DNA from: Rhodocyclus purpureus
Lineage (GTDB): Bacteria > Pseudomonadota > Gammaproteobacteria > Burkholderiales > Rhodocyclaceae
Direction: 5' to 3'
Assembly: GCF_016653115.1 (NCBI RefSeq)
Contig: NZ_NHRX01000068.1
Span: 1 to 55,334, forward strand
DNA: 55,334 nt
Within the stretch, counting starts at the first letter, position 1, and the number at the start of each line of letters is the position of its first letter. The notes beneath the pieces were generated by a model. It was given only the letters and a program-made list of their open reading frames with translations. It was not told the origin of the DNA and did no database searches. The translations under genes and the position numbers were made by a program. Positions 9,301 through 19,623 of the stretch are shown in pieces.

Positions 9301-9963
9301 ATGCGCCAACTGATCCTCGAACTGCTGCCCGAAGCTGCGCCCGGCCTCGACAATTTTGTCGCCGGCAGCAATGACGAGGTCATCGCCGGCCTGCGCCGCT
9401 GGCTGCAACCGGGCAATGGCGAGACCTGCCTGTTCCTGTGGGGCGACGCCGGCGCCGGCAAGACGCACCTCCTGCGCGCGAGCGGCGCCCACTACATCGA
9501 CTCGGCCGCGGACCCGGCGCTGGCGACGCTGGCCGAAGACGACACGCGCAGCGGTGGCAGGATCGCCATCGACAACGTCGAAGCGCTCGATGGCAGCGGC
9601 CAGATCGCGCTCTTCAACGCCTTCAACCGCCTGCGCGCGAGCGGCGGCGCCCTGCTCGCTGCCGGTAACGAACCGCCGCTGCGCCTCAAGTTGCGCGAGG
9701 ACCTGCGCACGCGCCTGGGTTCCGGGCTGATGTTCCGCGTGCATGCGCTGACCGACGCCGAGAAGATCGCCGCGCTGGCGGCGCAGGCCAAGGCGCGCGG
9801 ACTGCGCCTGCCACCGGAAGCCTTCCCCTACATCCTGGCGCGCGCCCCGCGCGACATGCGCAGCCTCGCTGCCATCCTGGTCGCGCTCGACCGCCTCTCG
9901 CTCGAACAGAAGCGGCCGATCACGCTGCCGCTCCTGCGTGAAGTGCTGCAGGGACCGCGCTGA
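9301..9963 (+). CDS. hda: Hda-type DnaA regulatory inactivator
   Basis: A 220-residue AAA+ protein related to DnaA domain III. Hda promotes hydrolysis of DnaA-bound ATP together with the DNA-bound clamp after replication starts. The N-terminus MRQLILELL resembles the clamp-binding start of Hda proteins. [16 protein letters not shown] is the Walker A motif, IAIDNVEAL the Walker B-like segment, LAAGNEPP the sensor region and [15 protein letters not shown] the sensor II/lid region. The ATG at 9301 is preferred over farther upstream starts because it places the clamp-binding motif at the terminus, as in E. coli Hda. First gene of a plus-strand run with the HAD hydrolase, pcnB and folK. Confidence 0.88.
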   Translation: MRQLILELLPEAAPGLDNFVAGSNDEVIAGLRRWLQPGNGETCLFLWGDAGAGKTHLLRASGAHYIDSAADPALATLAEDDTRSGGRIAIDNVEALDGSGQIALFNAFNRLRASGGALLAAGNEPPLRLKLREDLRTRLGSGLMFRVHALTDAEKIAALAAQAKARGLRLPPEAFPYILARAPRDMRSLAAILVALDRLSLEQKRPITLPLLREVLQGPR

Positions 9964-10012
9964 TGCCGACCCATGCCCGCCTTGCGGGGCGCCTACCTAC
10001 TGCCGAAAAAAG

Positions 10013-10714
10013 ATGACCGCACTCCAGCACCTGACTCCTGTCGAAGGCCGCGAACTCGCCCTCTTCGACCTCGACAACACCCTGCTCGCCGGCGACAGCG
10101 ATTTCGAATGGGCCCAGTTCCTGATCGGGCGCGGCAGCCTCGACGGCGAGCTGCACGCCGCGCGCAACCGCGACTTCTACCAGCAGTACGTCGACGGCAC
10201 CCTCGACATCTTCGAGTTCCTCGAATTCCAGTTGGCGCCGCTGTCGCGTCACGACCGCGCCCAACTCGACGCCTGGCACCGCGAGTTCGTCGCCACGCGC
10301 ATTCGTCCGATCATGAGCGAGCGGGCACGCGAACTGGTGCGCATGCATGTCGAACGCGGCGCCCTGTGCGCGCTGGTCACCGCGACCAACAGCTTCGTCA
10401 CCGGACCGATCGCCCACGAGTTCGGCATCCCGCACCTGATCGCGACGGTTCCGGCGCACAGCCACGGCCGCTTCACCGGCAAGCCGCGCGGCGAACCTTC
10501 GTTCCGCGAAGGCAAGGTGCAACGCGTCGAAGCCTGGCTCGAGTCGCTCGGCCTGTGGCGTGGCAGCTTCACGAAGAGCTGGTTCTACAGCGACTCGCAC
10601 AACGACCTGCCGCTGCTGGCCTGGGTCAGCGACCCGGTCGCGGTCGATCCCGACGCGCGCCTCGCCGAGGCCGCGCGCAGCAACGGCTGGCCGACCATCA
10701 GCCTGCGCGGCTGA
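10013..10714 (+). CDS. HAD-IB family phosphatase (SerB-like)
   Basis: A 233-residue haloacid-dehalogenase-type hydrolase. Motif I is FDLDNTLLAGDSD (nucleophile and acid Asp), motif II is VTATNSF and motif III/IV is YSDSHNDLPLL with Lys upstream in FTGKPRGEPSFREGK. The helical cap between motifs I and II places it with the SerB/CicA-like HAD-IB hydrolases; proteins of this type next to hda and pcnB are common in betaproteobacteria and are often annotated as phosphoserine-phosphatase-like. The start at 10013 (ATGACC) follows an A-rich stretch. The substrate cannot be read from sequence. Confidence 0.85.
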   Translation: MTALQHLTPVEGRELALFDLDNTLLAGDSDFEWAQFLIGRGSLDGELHAARNRDFYQQYVDGTLDIFEFLEFQLAPLSRHDRAQLDAWHREFVATRIRPIMSERARELVRMHVERGALCALVTATNSFVTGPIAHEFGIPHLIATVPAHSHGRFTGKPRGEPSFREGKVQRVEAWLESLGLWRGSFTKSWFYSDSHNDLPLLAWVSDPVAVDPDARLAEAARSNGWPTISLRG

Positions 10715-10773
10715 TCGCCTGGCCGCTCCAGCGCGTGGCACCAGCCCTCACGCGCATTACCGTCGGACCCATC

Positions 10774-12135
10774 ATGATTCGCAAACTGATCCATCGTGTT
10801 TTCGGCGCGCGGGCGGCCAAGCCCGCGCCGGCCGCGCCTGCTCCCGAAGGGCCGGCGCTGATCCAGGCCGCCCGCCACGGCGTCCATCGCGAACGCATCT
10901 CCAGCGGCGCCCGCCGCACCGTCGAGACCCTGCAGCAGCACGGCTACAAGGCCTATGTGGTCGGCGGCGCGGTGCGCGACCTGCTCGCCGGCATCCCGCC
11001 CAAGGACTACGACGTCGCCACCGACGCCACCCCGGAGCAGGTGCGCCAGTGCTTCCGGCGCGCGCGCCTGATCGGGCGCCGTTTCCAGATCGTGCATGTG
11101 CTGATGGGCGCCGAGACGATCGAGGTCGCCACCTTCCGTGCGCCGCACGACGAGGACACGCAGACCGACGCACATGGCCGCGTGCTGCGCGACAACGTCT
11201 TCGGCACGCACGCCGAGGACGCCGCGCGGCGCGACTTCACCGCCAACGCGCTCTACTACGACCCGGTCGCCGAGACGATCGTCGACTTCCACCACGGCGT
11301 CGCCGACATCGAGCAGAAGACGCTGCGCATGATCGGCGACCCGCTGACGCGCTACCGCGAGGACCCGGTGCGCATGCTGCGCGCAGTGCGCCTGGCTGCC
11401 AAGCTCGGCCTCACGATTGACCCGGAAGCGCGGCGGCCGATCCGCGACCTGGCGCCGCTGCTCGAAAACGTACCGCCGGCGCGGCTGTTCGACGAGATGC
11501 TGAAGCTCTTGAGTTCGGGGCACGCCCTGCGCTGCCTGAAGCAACTGCGCGAGGAAGGACTGCACCACGGCGTGCTGCCACTGCTCGACGTCGTGCTCGA
11601 ACAACCGCTCGGCCAGCGCTTCGTCGTCCTCGCACTGGAAAACACCGACCAGCGCGTGCGCGAGGGCAAGGGCATCTCGCCGGGCTTCCTGTTCGCCACC
11701 CTGCTCTGGCACCAGACGCTGGCGCGCTGGAAAAAGATCGAGGCCGCCGGCGAGCGTCCGATCCCGGCGCTGTTCCAGGCCATGGACGAGGTGCTCGACG
11801 CGCAGTCGGAGAAGCTCGCGATCACCCGCCGCGTCGCCGGCGACATCAAGGACATCTGGGCGCTGCAGCCGCGCTTCGAGCAGCGCTCGGGCAAGCGCCC
11901 CTACGCCCTGCTCGAACACGAGCGTTTCCGCGCCGGCTGGGACTTCCTGCAGTTGCGCAGCGCCGCCGGCGAGATCGACCGCGAGATCACCGACTGGTGG
12001 GAAGCCTTCCTCGCCGCCGACGGCGACGAACGCGCAGCGCTCCTGCAGCCACCGCGCGCCGACGAGGCGAAGAAGCGCCGCCGTCGCCGGCGCAAACCGG
12101 CGGCCGGTGCGCCAGCCGCGCCCGTCGCCGATTGA
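10774..12135 (+). CDS. pcnB: Poly(A) polymerase I
   Basis: A 453-residue nucleotidyltransferase of class II poly(A) polymerase, which tags RNA 3' ends for decay. VVGGAVRDLL and DYDVATDATPEQV are the catalytic Gly and acidic motifs; GRRFQIVHV, RRDFTANALYYDP and RYREDPVRMLRAVRLAAKLG are the diagnostic nucleotide-binding and neck segments. The C-terminus is very basic (KKRRRRRRKP), typical of bacterial PAP I and not of CCA-adding enzymes. The presence of folK next door is the usual gammaproteobacterial and betaproteobacterial context. The start at 10774 (ATGATTCGCAAA) gives the standard MIRKLI-type terminus; longer starts run into the HAD gene. Confidence 0.95.
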   Translation: MIRKLIHRVFGARAAKPAPAAPAPEGPALIQAARHGVHRERISSGARRTVETLQQHGYKAYVVGGAVRDLLAGIPPKDYDVATDATPEQVRQCFRRARLIGRRFQIVHVLMGAETIEVATFRAPHDEDTQTDAHGRVLRDNVFGTHAEDAARRDFTANALYYDPVAETIVDFHHGVADIEQKTLRMIGDPLTRYREDPVRMLRAVRLAAKLGLTIDPEARRPIRDLAPLLENVPPARLFDEMLKLLSSGHALRCLKQLREEGLHHGVLPLLDVVLEQPLGQRFVVLALENTDQRVREGKGISPGFLFATLLWHQTLARWKKIEAAGERPIPALFQAMDEVLDAQSEKLAITRRVAGDIKDIWALQPRFEQRSGKRPYALLEHERFRAGWDFLQLRSAAGEIDREITDWWEAFLAADGDERAALLQPPRADEAKKRRRRRRKPAAGAPAAPVAD

Positions 12136-12194
12136 CCCACAGCGCGCATCAACCGGGCGCCGGCATCGAGCAGCGCCCCGCCACAGGCAGCACC

Positions 12195-12701
12195 ATGACC
12201 GACACGCATCGCCCCCACCGCGCCTTCGTCGCCCTCGGCGCCAACCTCGACGAGCCCGCGGCGCAGGTGAAGGCAGCAGCCGCCGCGCTCGCCGCGCTGC
12301 CGGGGAGCCGCCTGCTGCGCCTCTCCTCGCTCTACCGCAGCGCACCGGTCGGCGTCGGCGCCGAGGCGCAGCCCGACTACGTCAATGCGGTCGCCGAGCT
12401 GGCGACCGGACTCGGCGCGCATGAACTGCTGGCGGAGCTGTTCGCCATCGAGCAGCGCTTCGGCCGCCGGCGTTCGACACGCAACGCGGCGCGCACGCTC
12501 GACCTCGACCTCCTGCTCTTCGACGGGCAGTGCATCGACGACGCCGTCCTCACCCTGCCGCACCCGCGCCTGCACCTGCGCGCCTTCGTCGTCCAGCCGC
12601 TGGTCGAGATCGCACCGGAACTTTCGATTCCGCGCCGTGGGCTGGCCGCCGCGTGGCTGCCGGCGGTCGCCAGCCAGCGCATCGAGAGGATGCGCGGGTG
12701 A
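12195..12701 (+). CDS. folK: HPPK, 6-hydroxymethyl-dihydropterin pyrophosphokinase
   Basis: A 168-residue FolK, transferring pyrophosphate from ATP to hydroxymethyl-dihydropterin for folate. AFVALGANLDEP is the N-terminal strand, SSLYRSAPVGV the pterin loop, PDYVNAVAEL the substrate region, ARTLDLDLLLFDG the Mg/ATP signature and LPHPRLHLRAFVVQPL the C-terminal signature. The usual RWGPR element before the signature reads STRNAAR here, a mild divergence. Four-base overlap with the following membrane gene (GTGA at 12698). Confidence 0.95.
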   Translation: MTDTHRPHRAFVALGANLDEPAAQVKAAAAALAALPGSRLLRLSSLYRSAPVGVGAEAQPDYVNAVAELATGLGAHELLAELFAIEQRFGRRRSTRNAARTLDLDLLLFDGQCIDDAVLTLPHPRLHLRAFVVQPLVEIAPELSIPRRGLAAAWLPAVASQRIERMRG

Positions 12702-13045
12702 AGCTGCCGATCCTCTGGCAGACGGCGCTGCTGCTCGCCGCGTCGAACGTGTTCATGACCTTAGCCTGGTACGCGCACCTGAAGAACCTCGCCGACCGGC
12801 CGTGGTGGATCGCCGCGCTGATCTCCTGGGGAATCGCGCTGTTCGAGTACATGCTGCAGGTGCCCGCCAACCGCATCGGTTCGAGCGAACTGTCGCTCGC
12901 GCAGCTGAAGATCATGCAGGAAGTGATCACGCTGACCGTGTTCATTCCCTTCGTCGTCTTCTACATGCAGCAACCGCTGAAGCTTGACTATCTATGGGCG
13001 GCTCTGTGTATCCTTGGCGCCGTCTATTTCATTTTCCGCTCGTGA
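12698..13045 (+). CDS. DUF486 / DMT-like small membrane protein
   Basis: A 115-residue protein with four hydrophobic helices (ILWQTALLLAASNVFMTLAW; WWIAALISWGIALFEYML; IMQEVITLTVFIPFVVFYM; YLWAALCILGAVYFIF). The PANRIGSSELSLAQLKIMQE segment between helices 2 and 3 is the hallmark of the DUF486 family, related to drug/metabolite transporters. It starts with GTG overlapping the folK stop by four bases, which implies coupled translation. The function is unknown; it resembles half-size EmrE-type proteins and may act as a dimer. Confidence 0.8.
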   Translation: MKLPILWQTALLLAASNVFMTLAWYAHLKNLADRPWWIAALISWGIALFEYMLQVPANRIGSSELSLAQLKIMQEVITLTVFIPFVVFYMQQPLKLDYLWAALCILGAVYFIFRS

Positions 13046-13153
13046 AACGCCCGCCACCGCCCGCCGTGGCAACGACAGGAGCGCCGAGCGCCGCTGCGCA
13101 GCGCCCCGGGATAACCCGGCGGCCTGCGCATCACTGATCAGGGGAGCCCACCC

Positions 13154-14834
<1,681 letters not shown>

Positions 14835-15156
14835 ACGGATTACGTGCCCCCCGCGGCAGCGCCGGACGGAAACGCATCGCATGGATCAAGGGCGTGCCCT
14901 GCGCCGACAAGAAAGCGCCGCAGAGGGGCAAAGCGACGCACGCAGGCGGCGAAAAAAGACCGAAAAAAGCCGTTGACAGCGGCGGATCAGGGGATAAAAT
15001 GCGACACCCTACGGCGGGCCGGGCGCAAGTCCGGTCTTTTCACGTGGAAATTCCGCATGAATGGCACCCCTACGGCGCTGGCGGAAACTTACCGATCACT
15101 TTTCATGTTTTTCTAACGGCGCCGGAGCCACGGGCGTCCGCGCAGAGGAATCCAGC
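14835..15156 (+). other. panC-panD intergenic region and panD leader
   Basis: 322 bases without a conventional gene. They contain a near-consensus promoter (14973-15000), then a ~150-nt leader holding a possible 19-codon open frame (15057-15116). A short GC-rich inverted pair (CCGG...CCGG, followed by TCTTTT) near 15018-15040 could form a weak hairpin. No known riboswitch fold was recognised. Confidence 0.5.
14973..15000 (+). promoter_or_regulatory. Sigma-70-type promoter for panD
   Basis: TTGACA (14973-14978) and TAAAAT (14995-15000) are separated by 16 bases. The -35 is a perfect consensus match and the -10 matches five of six. Transcription would start near 15007, giving a leader of about 150 bases before the panD ATG. 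This is one of the clearest promoters in the window and shows that panD need not depend on the panBC transcript. Confidence 0.7.
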
Positions 15157-15537
15157 ATGTACAGAACGATGCTCAAGTCGAAGTTGCACCGCGTGACGAC
15201 GACGCACGCCGACCTTCACTACGAAGGCTCGTGCGCCATCGACGAGGATCTGCTTGAAGCCGCCGACATCTACGAGAACGAGCAGATCGACATCTGGAAC
15301 GTCAACAACGGCGAGCGCTTCACGACCTACGCGATCCGCGCCGAGCGCGGCTCGGGCATCATCTCGGTCAATGGCTCGGCCGCACGCCGCGCCGCGCCCG
15401 GCGACATCCTGATCATCGCCACCTTCGGCAACTTCGATGAAGCCGAAATCGCCAAGCACGACCCGAAGCTGATCTATGTCGACGCGAAGAACCGCATCGT
15501 CCGCCGCGGGCATCGCGTTCCGCTGCAGCTCGCCTGA
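15157..15537 (+). CDS. panD: Aspartate 1-decarboxylase precursor
   Basis: A 126-residue pyruvoyl-dependent enzyme making beta-alanine from aspartate for pantothenate. The self-cleavage site is the Gly24-Ser25 bond in [10 protein letters not shown]; Ser25 becomes the pyruvoyl group. [36 protein letters not shown] and [10 protein letters not shown] are conserved. Length matches E. coli PanD (126). It has its own promoter and leader and ends at a strong hairpin terminator, so panB, panC and panD are neighbours but probably two transcription units. Confidence 0.97.
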   Translation: MYRTMLKSKLHRVTTTHADLHYEGSCAIDEDLLEAADIYENEQIDIWNVNNGERFTTYAIRAERGSGIISVNGSAARRAAPGDILIIATFGNFDEAEIAKHDPKLIYVDAKNRIVRRGHRVPLQLA

Positions 15538-15588
15538 CACTGCCGATCAGGCCCGGTCTAACCAGACCCGGCGCCCGCAACAGCTGAC

Positions 15589-15618
15589 AAAAAAGCCGCG
15601 TTCGACGCGGCTTTTTTT
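15589..15618. terminator. Bidirectional Rho-independent terminator
   Basis: A perfect hairpin: AAAAAAGCCGCG, loop TTCGA, CGCGGCTTTTTTT. T-runs flank the stem on both strands, so it can end panD (plus) and the NYN gene (minus, stop at 15626). Confidence 0.93.
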
Positions 15619-15625
15619 GTTGCTG

Positions 15626-17218
15626 TCAAGCGGTGTCCTTCTTTGCCGTAGCGCGCGGTCGCCGCGGGCGCGACGATGCTGCCTTCTTCTTCGCCGCTGC
15701 CGGCTCCTCGCCGGCGCTGCCGGCCTCCGCGACCGGCGGCGCGACGGGCGCCGTCTCGCCGCTCGCTGCAGCGGCATCGCCGGTATCGGCTGCCGGCGGC
15801 GCGTCCTGAGCGGCCTTGCCGCCCTTGCGCTGACGACCCTTGCCGGACCCCTGAGCTTCTTCCTGGCCAGCGCTCTTGCTCGCGCCCTTGCCCGAGCTCT
15901 TCCTGCCCGCCGACTTGCGCGCCTTGCCGGCGACCTCCAGCGGGCGTTCGGTCGTCGACGCGAGCGCCGTGCCACCCTCTTCGACGCCGGCAGCCTCGAT
16001 TTCACTCTGCAGTGCGGCCGGAGTTTCATCCTGGACCGCGACCGGGCTCGCCGGCAGCTGCGCGGCCGGTTCGGGCACGCGCTCGACGGCTGGCGACTCC
16101 GCAGGTGGCGACGCCTCGGCCGCGAACGGCGCTGACGCCAGTTCCGGGACCGTCCCCGCTGCCGGGGATAGTGCTACTGCGGCGGCTTCGGCATCCGGCT
16201 CGCTGCGCTGCCCCTTGCGTCCGCGACCGCGGCCACGACCCGGAGTGCGTGCGCTCGCGCCGGCTTCGGCAGCGTCAGCAACAGGTTCCGGCGCTGCTCT
16301 CGTCGCGCCGCTTGCCGCATCCGCCGCGGGTGCAGCCTCGGCGACCTCGGCGACAGGCGCTTCGACCTTCGCCGGAGCGGCTTCAGCCGACACTTCCGGA
16401 CGCTGCGCGCGGCTGACCCAGTTGCCGGACTTCTCGTCGCGGCCGATCTCGAAGAAGCCGCGCAGCTGTGCTTCCTCGAGCAGGTTGCCGAAGGCTCGGA
16501 AACCGTAGTAGGACTCGTTGAAGTCCGGCTTGCGCCGCTTGATCGCGTCCTTCAACTGCGAGGCCCAGATCTTGCCGCTGTCGCCGCGTTCGGCGATCAA
16601 GGCGTCGAAGGTCGCCACCGCCAGGTCGATCGCCTTGGTCTTGCGCGCGTCCTGCTCTTCCTTGCGCTTCTTGTCCTCCTCGCTCGAACGGCGGCCGTTG
16701 CCCGGCGCCTCGCGCGCCTCGCGCTTCGCGTTGGCACGCTGCGTGTCGCGGACAAGGTCGTCGTAGAAGATGAACTCGTCGCAGTTGGCGATCAGGAGGT
16801 CGGAACACGACTGCTTGACGCCGACGCCGATCACGCGCTTGGCGTTCTCGCGCAGCTTGGAGACGAGTGGCGAGAAGTCCGAGTCGCCGCTGATGATGAC
16901 GAAGGTGTCAACGTGCGCCTTGGTGTAGCAGAGATCGAGCGCGTCGACGACCATGCGGATGTCGGCCGAATTCTTGCCCGACTGGCGCACGTGCGGGATT
17001 TCGATCAGTTCGAAGTTGGCCTCGTGCATGGTCGCCTTGAAAGCCTTGTAGCGATCCCAGTCGCAGTAGGCCTTCTTGACGACGATGCCGCCCTTGAGCA
17101 GGAGGCGTTCGAGGACCGGCTTGATGTCGAACTTCTCGTAATTCGCGTCACGCACGCCGATGGCGACGTTCTCGAAGTCGCAGAAGACGGCCATGCTCGG
17201 CGTATCGGCAAAAGCCAT
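15626..17218 (-). CDS. NYN-domain RNase-like protein with OST-HTH domain and low-complexity tail
   Basis: A 530-residue protein. Residues 1-165 form a NYN/PIN-like domain with conserved acidic residues in AVFCDFENVAIG (Asp14), SADIRMVVDALD and FVIISGDSDFSPLV, the metal-binding set of LabA/MARF1-type ribonucleases. Residues about 195-270 (IDLAVATFDALIAERGDSG ... YYGFRAFGNLLEEA) fit an OST-HTH/LOTUS domain, thought to bind RNA. From about 275 the chain is Ala/Pro/Glu-rich with basic patches (GRGRGRGRKGQR, RKSAGRKSSGKGASK), probably disordered and nucleic-acid-binding. The start ATG follows GGAGAAA. NYN plus OST-HTH is a known bacterial architecture; the physiological RNA target is unknown. Confidence 0.85.
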   Translation of the reverse strand: MAFADTPSMAVFCDFENVAIGVRDANYEKFDIKPVLERLLLKGGIVVKKAYCDWDRYKAFKATMHEANFELIEIPHVRQSGKNSADIRMVVDALDLCYTKAHVDTFVIISGDSDFSPLVSKLRENAKRVIGVGVKQSCSDLLIANCDEFIFYDDLVRDTQRANAKREAREAPGNGRRSSEEDKKRKEEQDARKTKAIDLAVATFDALIAERGDSGKIWASQLKDAIKRRKPDFNESYYGFRAFGNLLEEAQLRGFFEIGRDEKSGNWVSRAQRPEVSAEAAPAKVEAPVAEVAEAAPAADAASGATRAAPEPVADAAEAGASARTPGRGRGRGRKGQRSEPDAEAAAVALSPAAGTVPELASAPFAAEASPPAESPAVERVPEPAAQLPASPVAVQDETPAALQSEIEAAGVEEGGTALASTTERPLEVAGKARKSAGRKSSGKGASKSAGQEEAQGSGKGRQRKGGKAAQDAPPAADTGDAAAASGETAPVAPPVAEAGSAGEEPAAAKKKAASSRPRRPRATAKKDTA

Positions 17219-17250
17219 GCGGGTTTCTCCGGAAAAAAGATGATGGAAGT

Positions 17251-18429
17251 CTAGACCGAACGCAGCGCGTCGACGATGTTCATTCGCGCCGCGCGGACAG
17301 CCGGCAGCACGCCGCCGACGAAGCCCATCGCCAGCGCGAAGAGCAGACTCTGGACGACGATCGCGGGCGTCATGCTGAAGCCGAAGGCGAGTTCGGAGAA
17401 GGACTTGAAGTTGGTCGTCGACAGCGTCACCAGTTGCAGCAAGGAAGCGGCAAGGATGCCGGCGCCGCCGCCGAGCAGCGCCAGGAACAGCGATTCGAGC
17501 ATGAAGGCGACGAGGATGCTGCGCCGGCGGAAGCCGAGCGCGCGCAGGGTGCCGATCTCGGCGGTACGGTTGGCGACCGACGCGTACATGGTGATCATCG
17601 CGCCGATGATCGCCGCCAGCGAGAAGACCACCGACAGCGACAGCCCGAGGATGCGAATGAACGCCGACAGCGTCTCCGACTGCTCGGCATAGAAATCGCG
17701 CTCGCGCAGGGCTTCGAGCATCAGGCGCGGATCGCTCTCGATGGCCTCCTTGGCCTCCGCGAACGCGGATGGGTCGGCCAGACGGAAGATCAGCGACGAG
17801 TAGACCTGGCGGCGGAAGGACTGCATCAACTGCTCGGCGTCGCCCCAGATTTCCGAATCGAAGCCCGATTCACCGGCGTCGAAGAGGCCGACGATCCGCC
17901 ACTCGCGACCACCGAAGCGCAAGGACTCGCCGAGGCCCGCGCTCTCGAAGCGCTGGGCGATGCTGCGGGCGACGACGATCTCGGCGACGCCTGGCCGGAA
18001 CATGCGTCCGGCGACGATCTTCACCTGCGGGCGCAGGTACAGGCCCATCGCGTCGACGCCGCGGATGATGACGTTCGACGGGCGCGGCGCTTGGCCTTCG
18101 GCGACGCGCTTGTTGAGCGTGATCAGGACGACCGACTCCTTCGAGATCAGCGGCTGGCCGCCGGCGCCCAATGCCACCTGCGGCAGGCTCTCGACGATCG
18201 CCGCCGGGACGCGCTCGACGTTGCTCGCCACCTCGCTGCCCGCCGAGCGACGGATGACGACGACGTTGTCGTCCTCGCCGGTATCGACCAGCGTCTGCTT
18301 CAGCCCCGCGTCGAGCATCAGCACCGCGGCGAAGACGAAGACGACCAGCGCCATGCCGCCGGCGGTCAGCGCCGTCGTCATCTTGCGCACCGCGAGGTTG
18401 CGCAGCGAGTAGCCGAGCGGTACCTGCAT
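17251..18429 (-). CDS. ABC exporter permease, MacB/FtsX-type (second of pair)
   Basis: A 392-residue permease: one N-terminal helix (TTALTAGGMALVVFVFAAVLM), a large periplasmic MacB_PCD-like domain (about 45-265), then three helices (SLSVVFSLAAIIGAMITMY; VAFMLESLFLALLGGGAGIL; VVQSLLFALAMGFVGGVLPA) and the terminal PAVRAARMNIVDALRSV motif of the FtsX fold. It begins at ATG 18429, sharing one base with the stop of the preceding permease (TGATG), so translation is coupled. It is the last gene of an adaptor-ATPase-permease-permease operon. Confidence 0.9.
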   Translation of the reverse strand: MQVPLGYSLRNLAVRKMTTALTAGGMALVVFVFAAVLMLDAGLKQTLVDTGEDDNVVVIRRSAGSEVASNVERVPAAIVESLPQVALGAGGQPLISKESVVLITLNKRVAEGQAPRPSNVIIRGVDAMGLYLRPQVKIVAGRMFRPGVAEIVVARSIAQRFESAGLGESLRFGGREWRIVGLFDAGESGFDSEIWGDAEQLMQSFRRQVYSSLIFRLADPSAFAEAKEAIESDPRLMLEALRERDFYAEQSETLSAFIRILGLSLSVVFSLAAIIGAMITMYASVANRTAEIGTLRALGFRRRSILVAFMLESLFLALLGGGAGILAASLLQLVTLSTTNFKSFSELAFGFSMTPAIVVQSLLFALAMGFVGGVLPAVRAARMNIVDALRSV

Positions 18430-19583
18430 CAGCCGATGCTCCGCAGGCCGTCGACGATCTTCACGCGCGCCGCGCGCCGCGCCGGAAAGAAGGCCGAGAC
18501 GAGACCGACCGCCAGCGCGCACAGCGCCTGCAGCGCGACCGTGGTGTTGGCGACTTCGAATACGGCGAAGAACTTGCCGAGCGTCGCGGCGAAGGCCGCC
18601 GCTGCCGGGAAGGTGGCGGCGATGCCGAGGAGGCCGCCGAGCGCGGCGATCGCCAGCGACTCGCCGTAGATGAGCAGCATCACGAACAGCGGCGCGAAGC
18701 CGAGCGCCTTCAGCGTCGCGTATTCGGCGGTGCGCTCGCGCACGGTCATCGCCATGGTGTTGGCCATCACCGCGAGGATGATGAAGATGACGAGGTAGGA
18801 GACGATGCGCACGGCGACGACGATAGACTCGGTGCGCGAGACGAAGCCGAGCTGGAAGGCGCGGTCGGTCTCGGTCAGCGTCTCGGCCATGCTGTTCATG
18901 AACTGGACGTCGATGGCGCGGCTGATCTCGGCAGCGCGCGCCGGATCGGCGATATCGACGACGTAGGCGCCGACTTCATTGACCCGCGCAGGCGCGCGCT
19001 TCTTCATCGTCTCGTTGACGTAATCCCAGTGGAACAGCATCTGGCCGACATCGGTCCTCGCGTCGCGTCCGGTGTAGATGCCGCGAATGACGAAATCCCA
19101 CTGCCCCGGATAGAGCCTGCCGGACAAGGTGATCGTGTCGCCGACCTTGAAGCCGTAGGTCCGGGCGAGCTTGGCACCGACGATGCAGGCCTTGCGGTCG
19201 CGCAGGAACTCGCGCCGCTCGGCGTCGGTGAGACGGTACTCCCGGTAGATGTCGAGGTAGCTCTCCGCCTCGATCGCGAACTGCGGAAAGAAGTTCTTCG
19301 GCTCCTTGTACACGCCGCCGAACCAGTTGGTGACGGTCACCGCGCGCACGCCGTCGACCTGGCGGATCTTTTCCCGGTAGGTAAGCGGCAGCGGGAAGAT
19401 CAGCGAGGTCGAGTTGCGCGTGATCAGCCGCGCCTGCGATGCCCCTTCGGCGCCGGCGTACCAGGCGCTGATGACTGTCGACAGGAGGCCGAAGGCGAGA
19501 ACGGCGACGGCGAGCCCGGCGATCGTCAGCAGCGTGCGCAGCCGGTGACGGAAGGTGTTGCGCAGGATCAGCGAGAACAGCAT
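18429..19583 (-). CDS. ABC exporter permease, MacB/FtsX-type (first of pair)
   Basis: A 384-residue paralogue of the next gene: NTFRHRLRTLLTIAGLAVAVLAF helix region, a periplasmic domain (about 40-265), helices around IVSYLVIFIILAVMANTMAM and LLIYGESLAIAALGGLLGIA, and the FtsX-type end FFPARRAARVKIVDGLRS. The EYATLKALGFAP segment is the coupling helix that contacts the ATPase. Two different permeases suggest a heterodimeric membrane part. It lies 40 bases after the ATPase stop. Confidence 0.9.
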   Translation of the reverse strand: MLFSLILRNTFRHRLRTLLTIAGLAVAVLAFGLLSTVISAWYAGAEGASQARLITRNSTSLIFPLPLTYREKIRQVDGVRAVTVTNWFGGVYKEPKNFFPQFAIEAESYLDIYREYRLTDAERREFLRDRKACIVGAKLARTYGFKVGDTITLSGRLYPGQWDFVIRGIYTGRDARTDVGQMLFHWDYVNETMKKRAPARVNEVGAYVVDIADPARAAEISRAIDVQFMNSMAETLTETDRAFQLGFVSRTESIVVAVRIVSYLVIFIILAVMANTMAMTVRERTAEYATLKALGFAPLFVMLLIYGESLAIAALGGLLGIAATFPAAAAFAATLGKFFAVFEVANTTVALQALCALAVGLVSAFFPARRAARVKIVDGLRSIG

Positions 19584-19623
19584 GCGGGGTGATCAGCGCC
19601 GGCCAGAGCGCGAGGAGAGCGGC

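Noticed and set aside
14844-15116. A 90-codon gene between panC and panD
   Set aside because: It spans the near-consensus promoter and has no recognisable motif; only the last 19 codons, after the promoter, are kept as a tentative leader frame.
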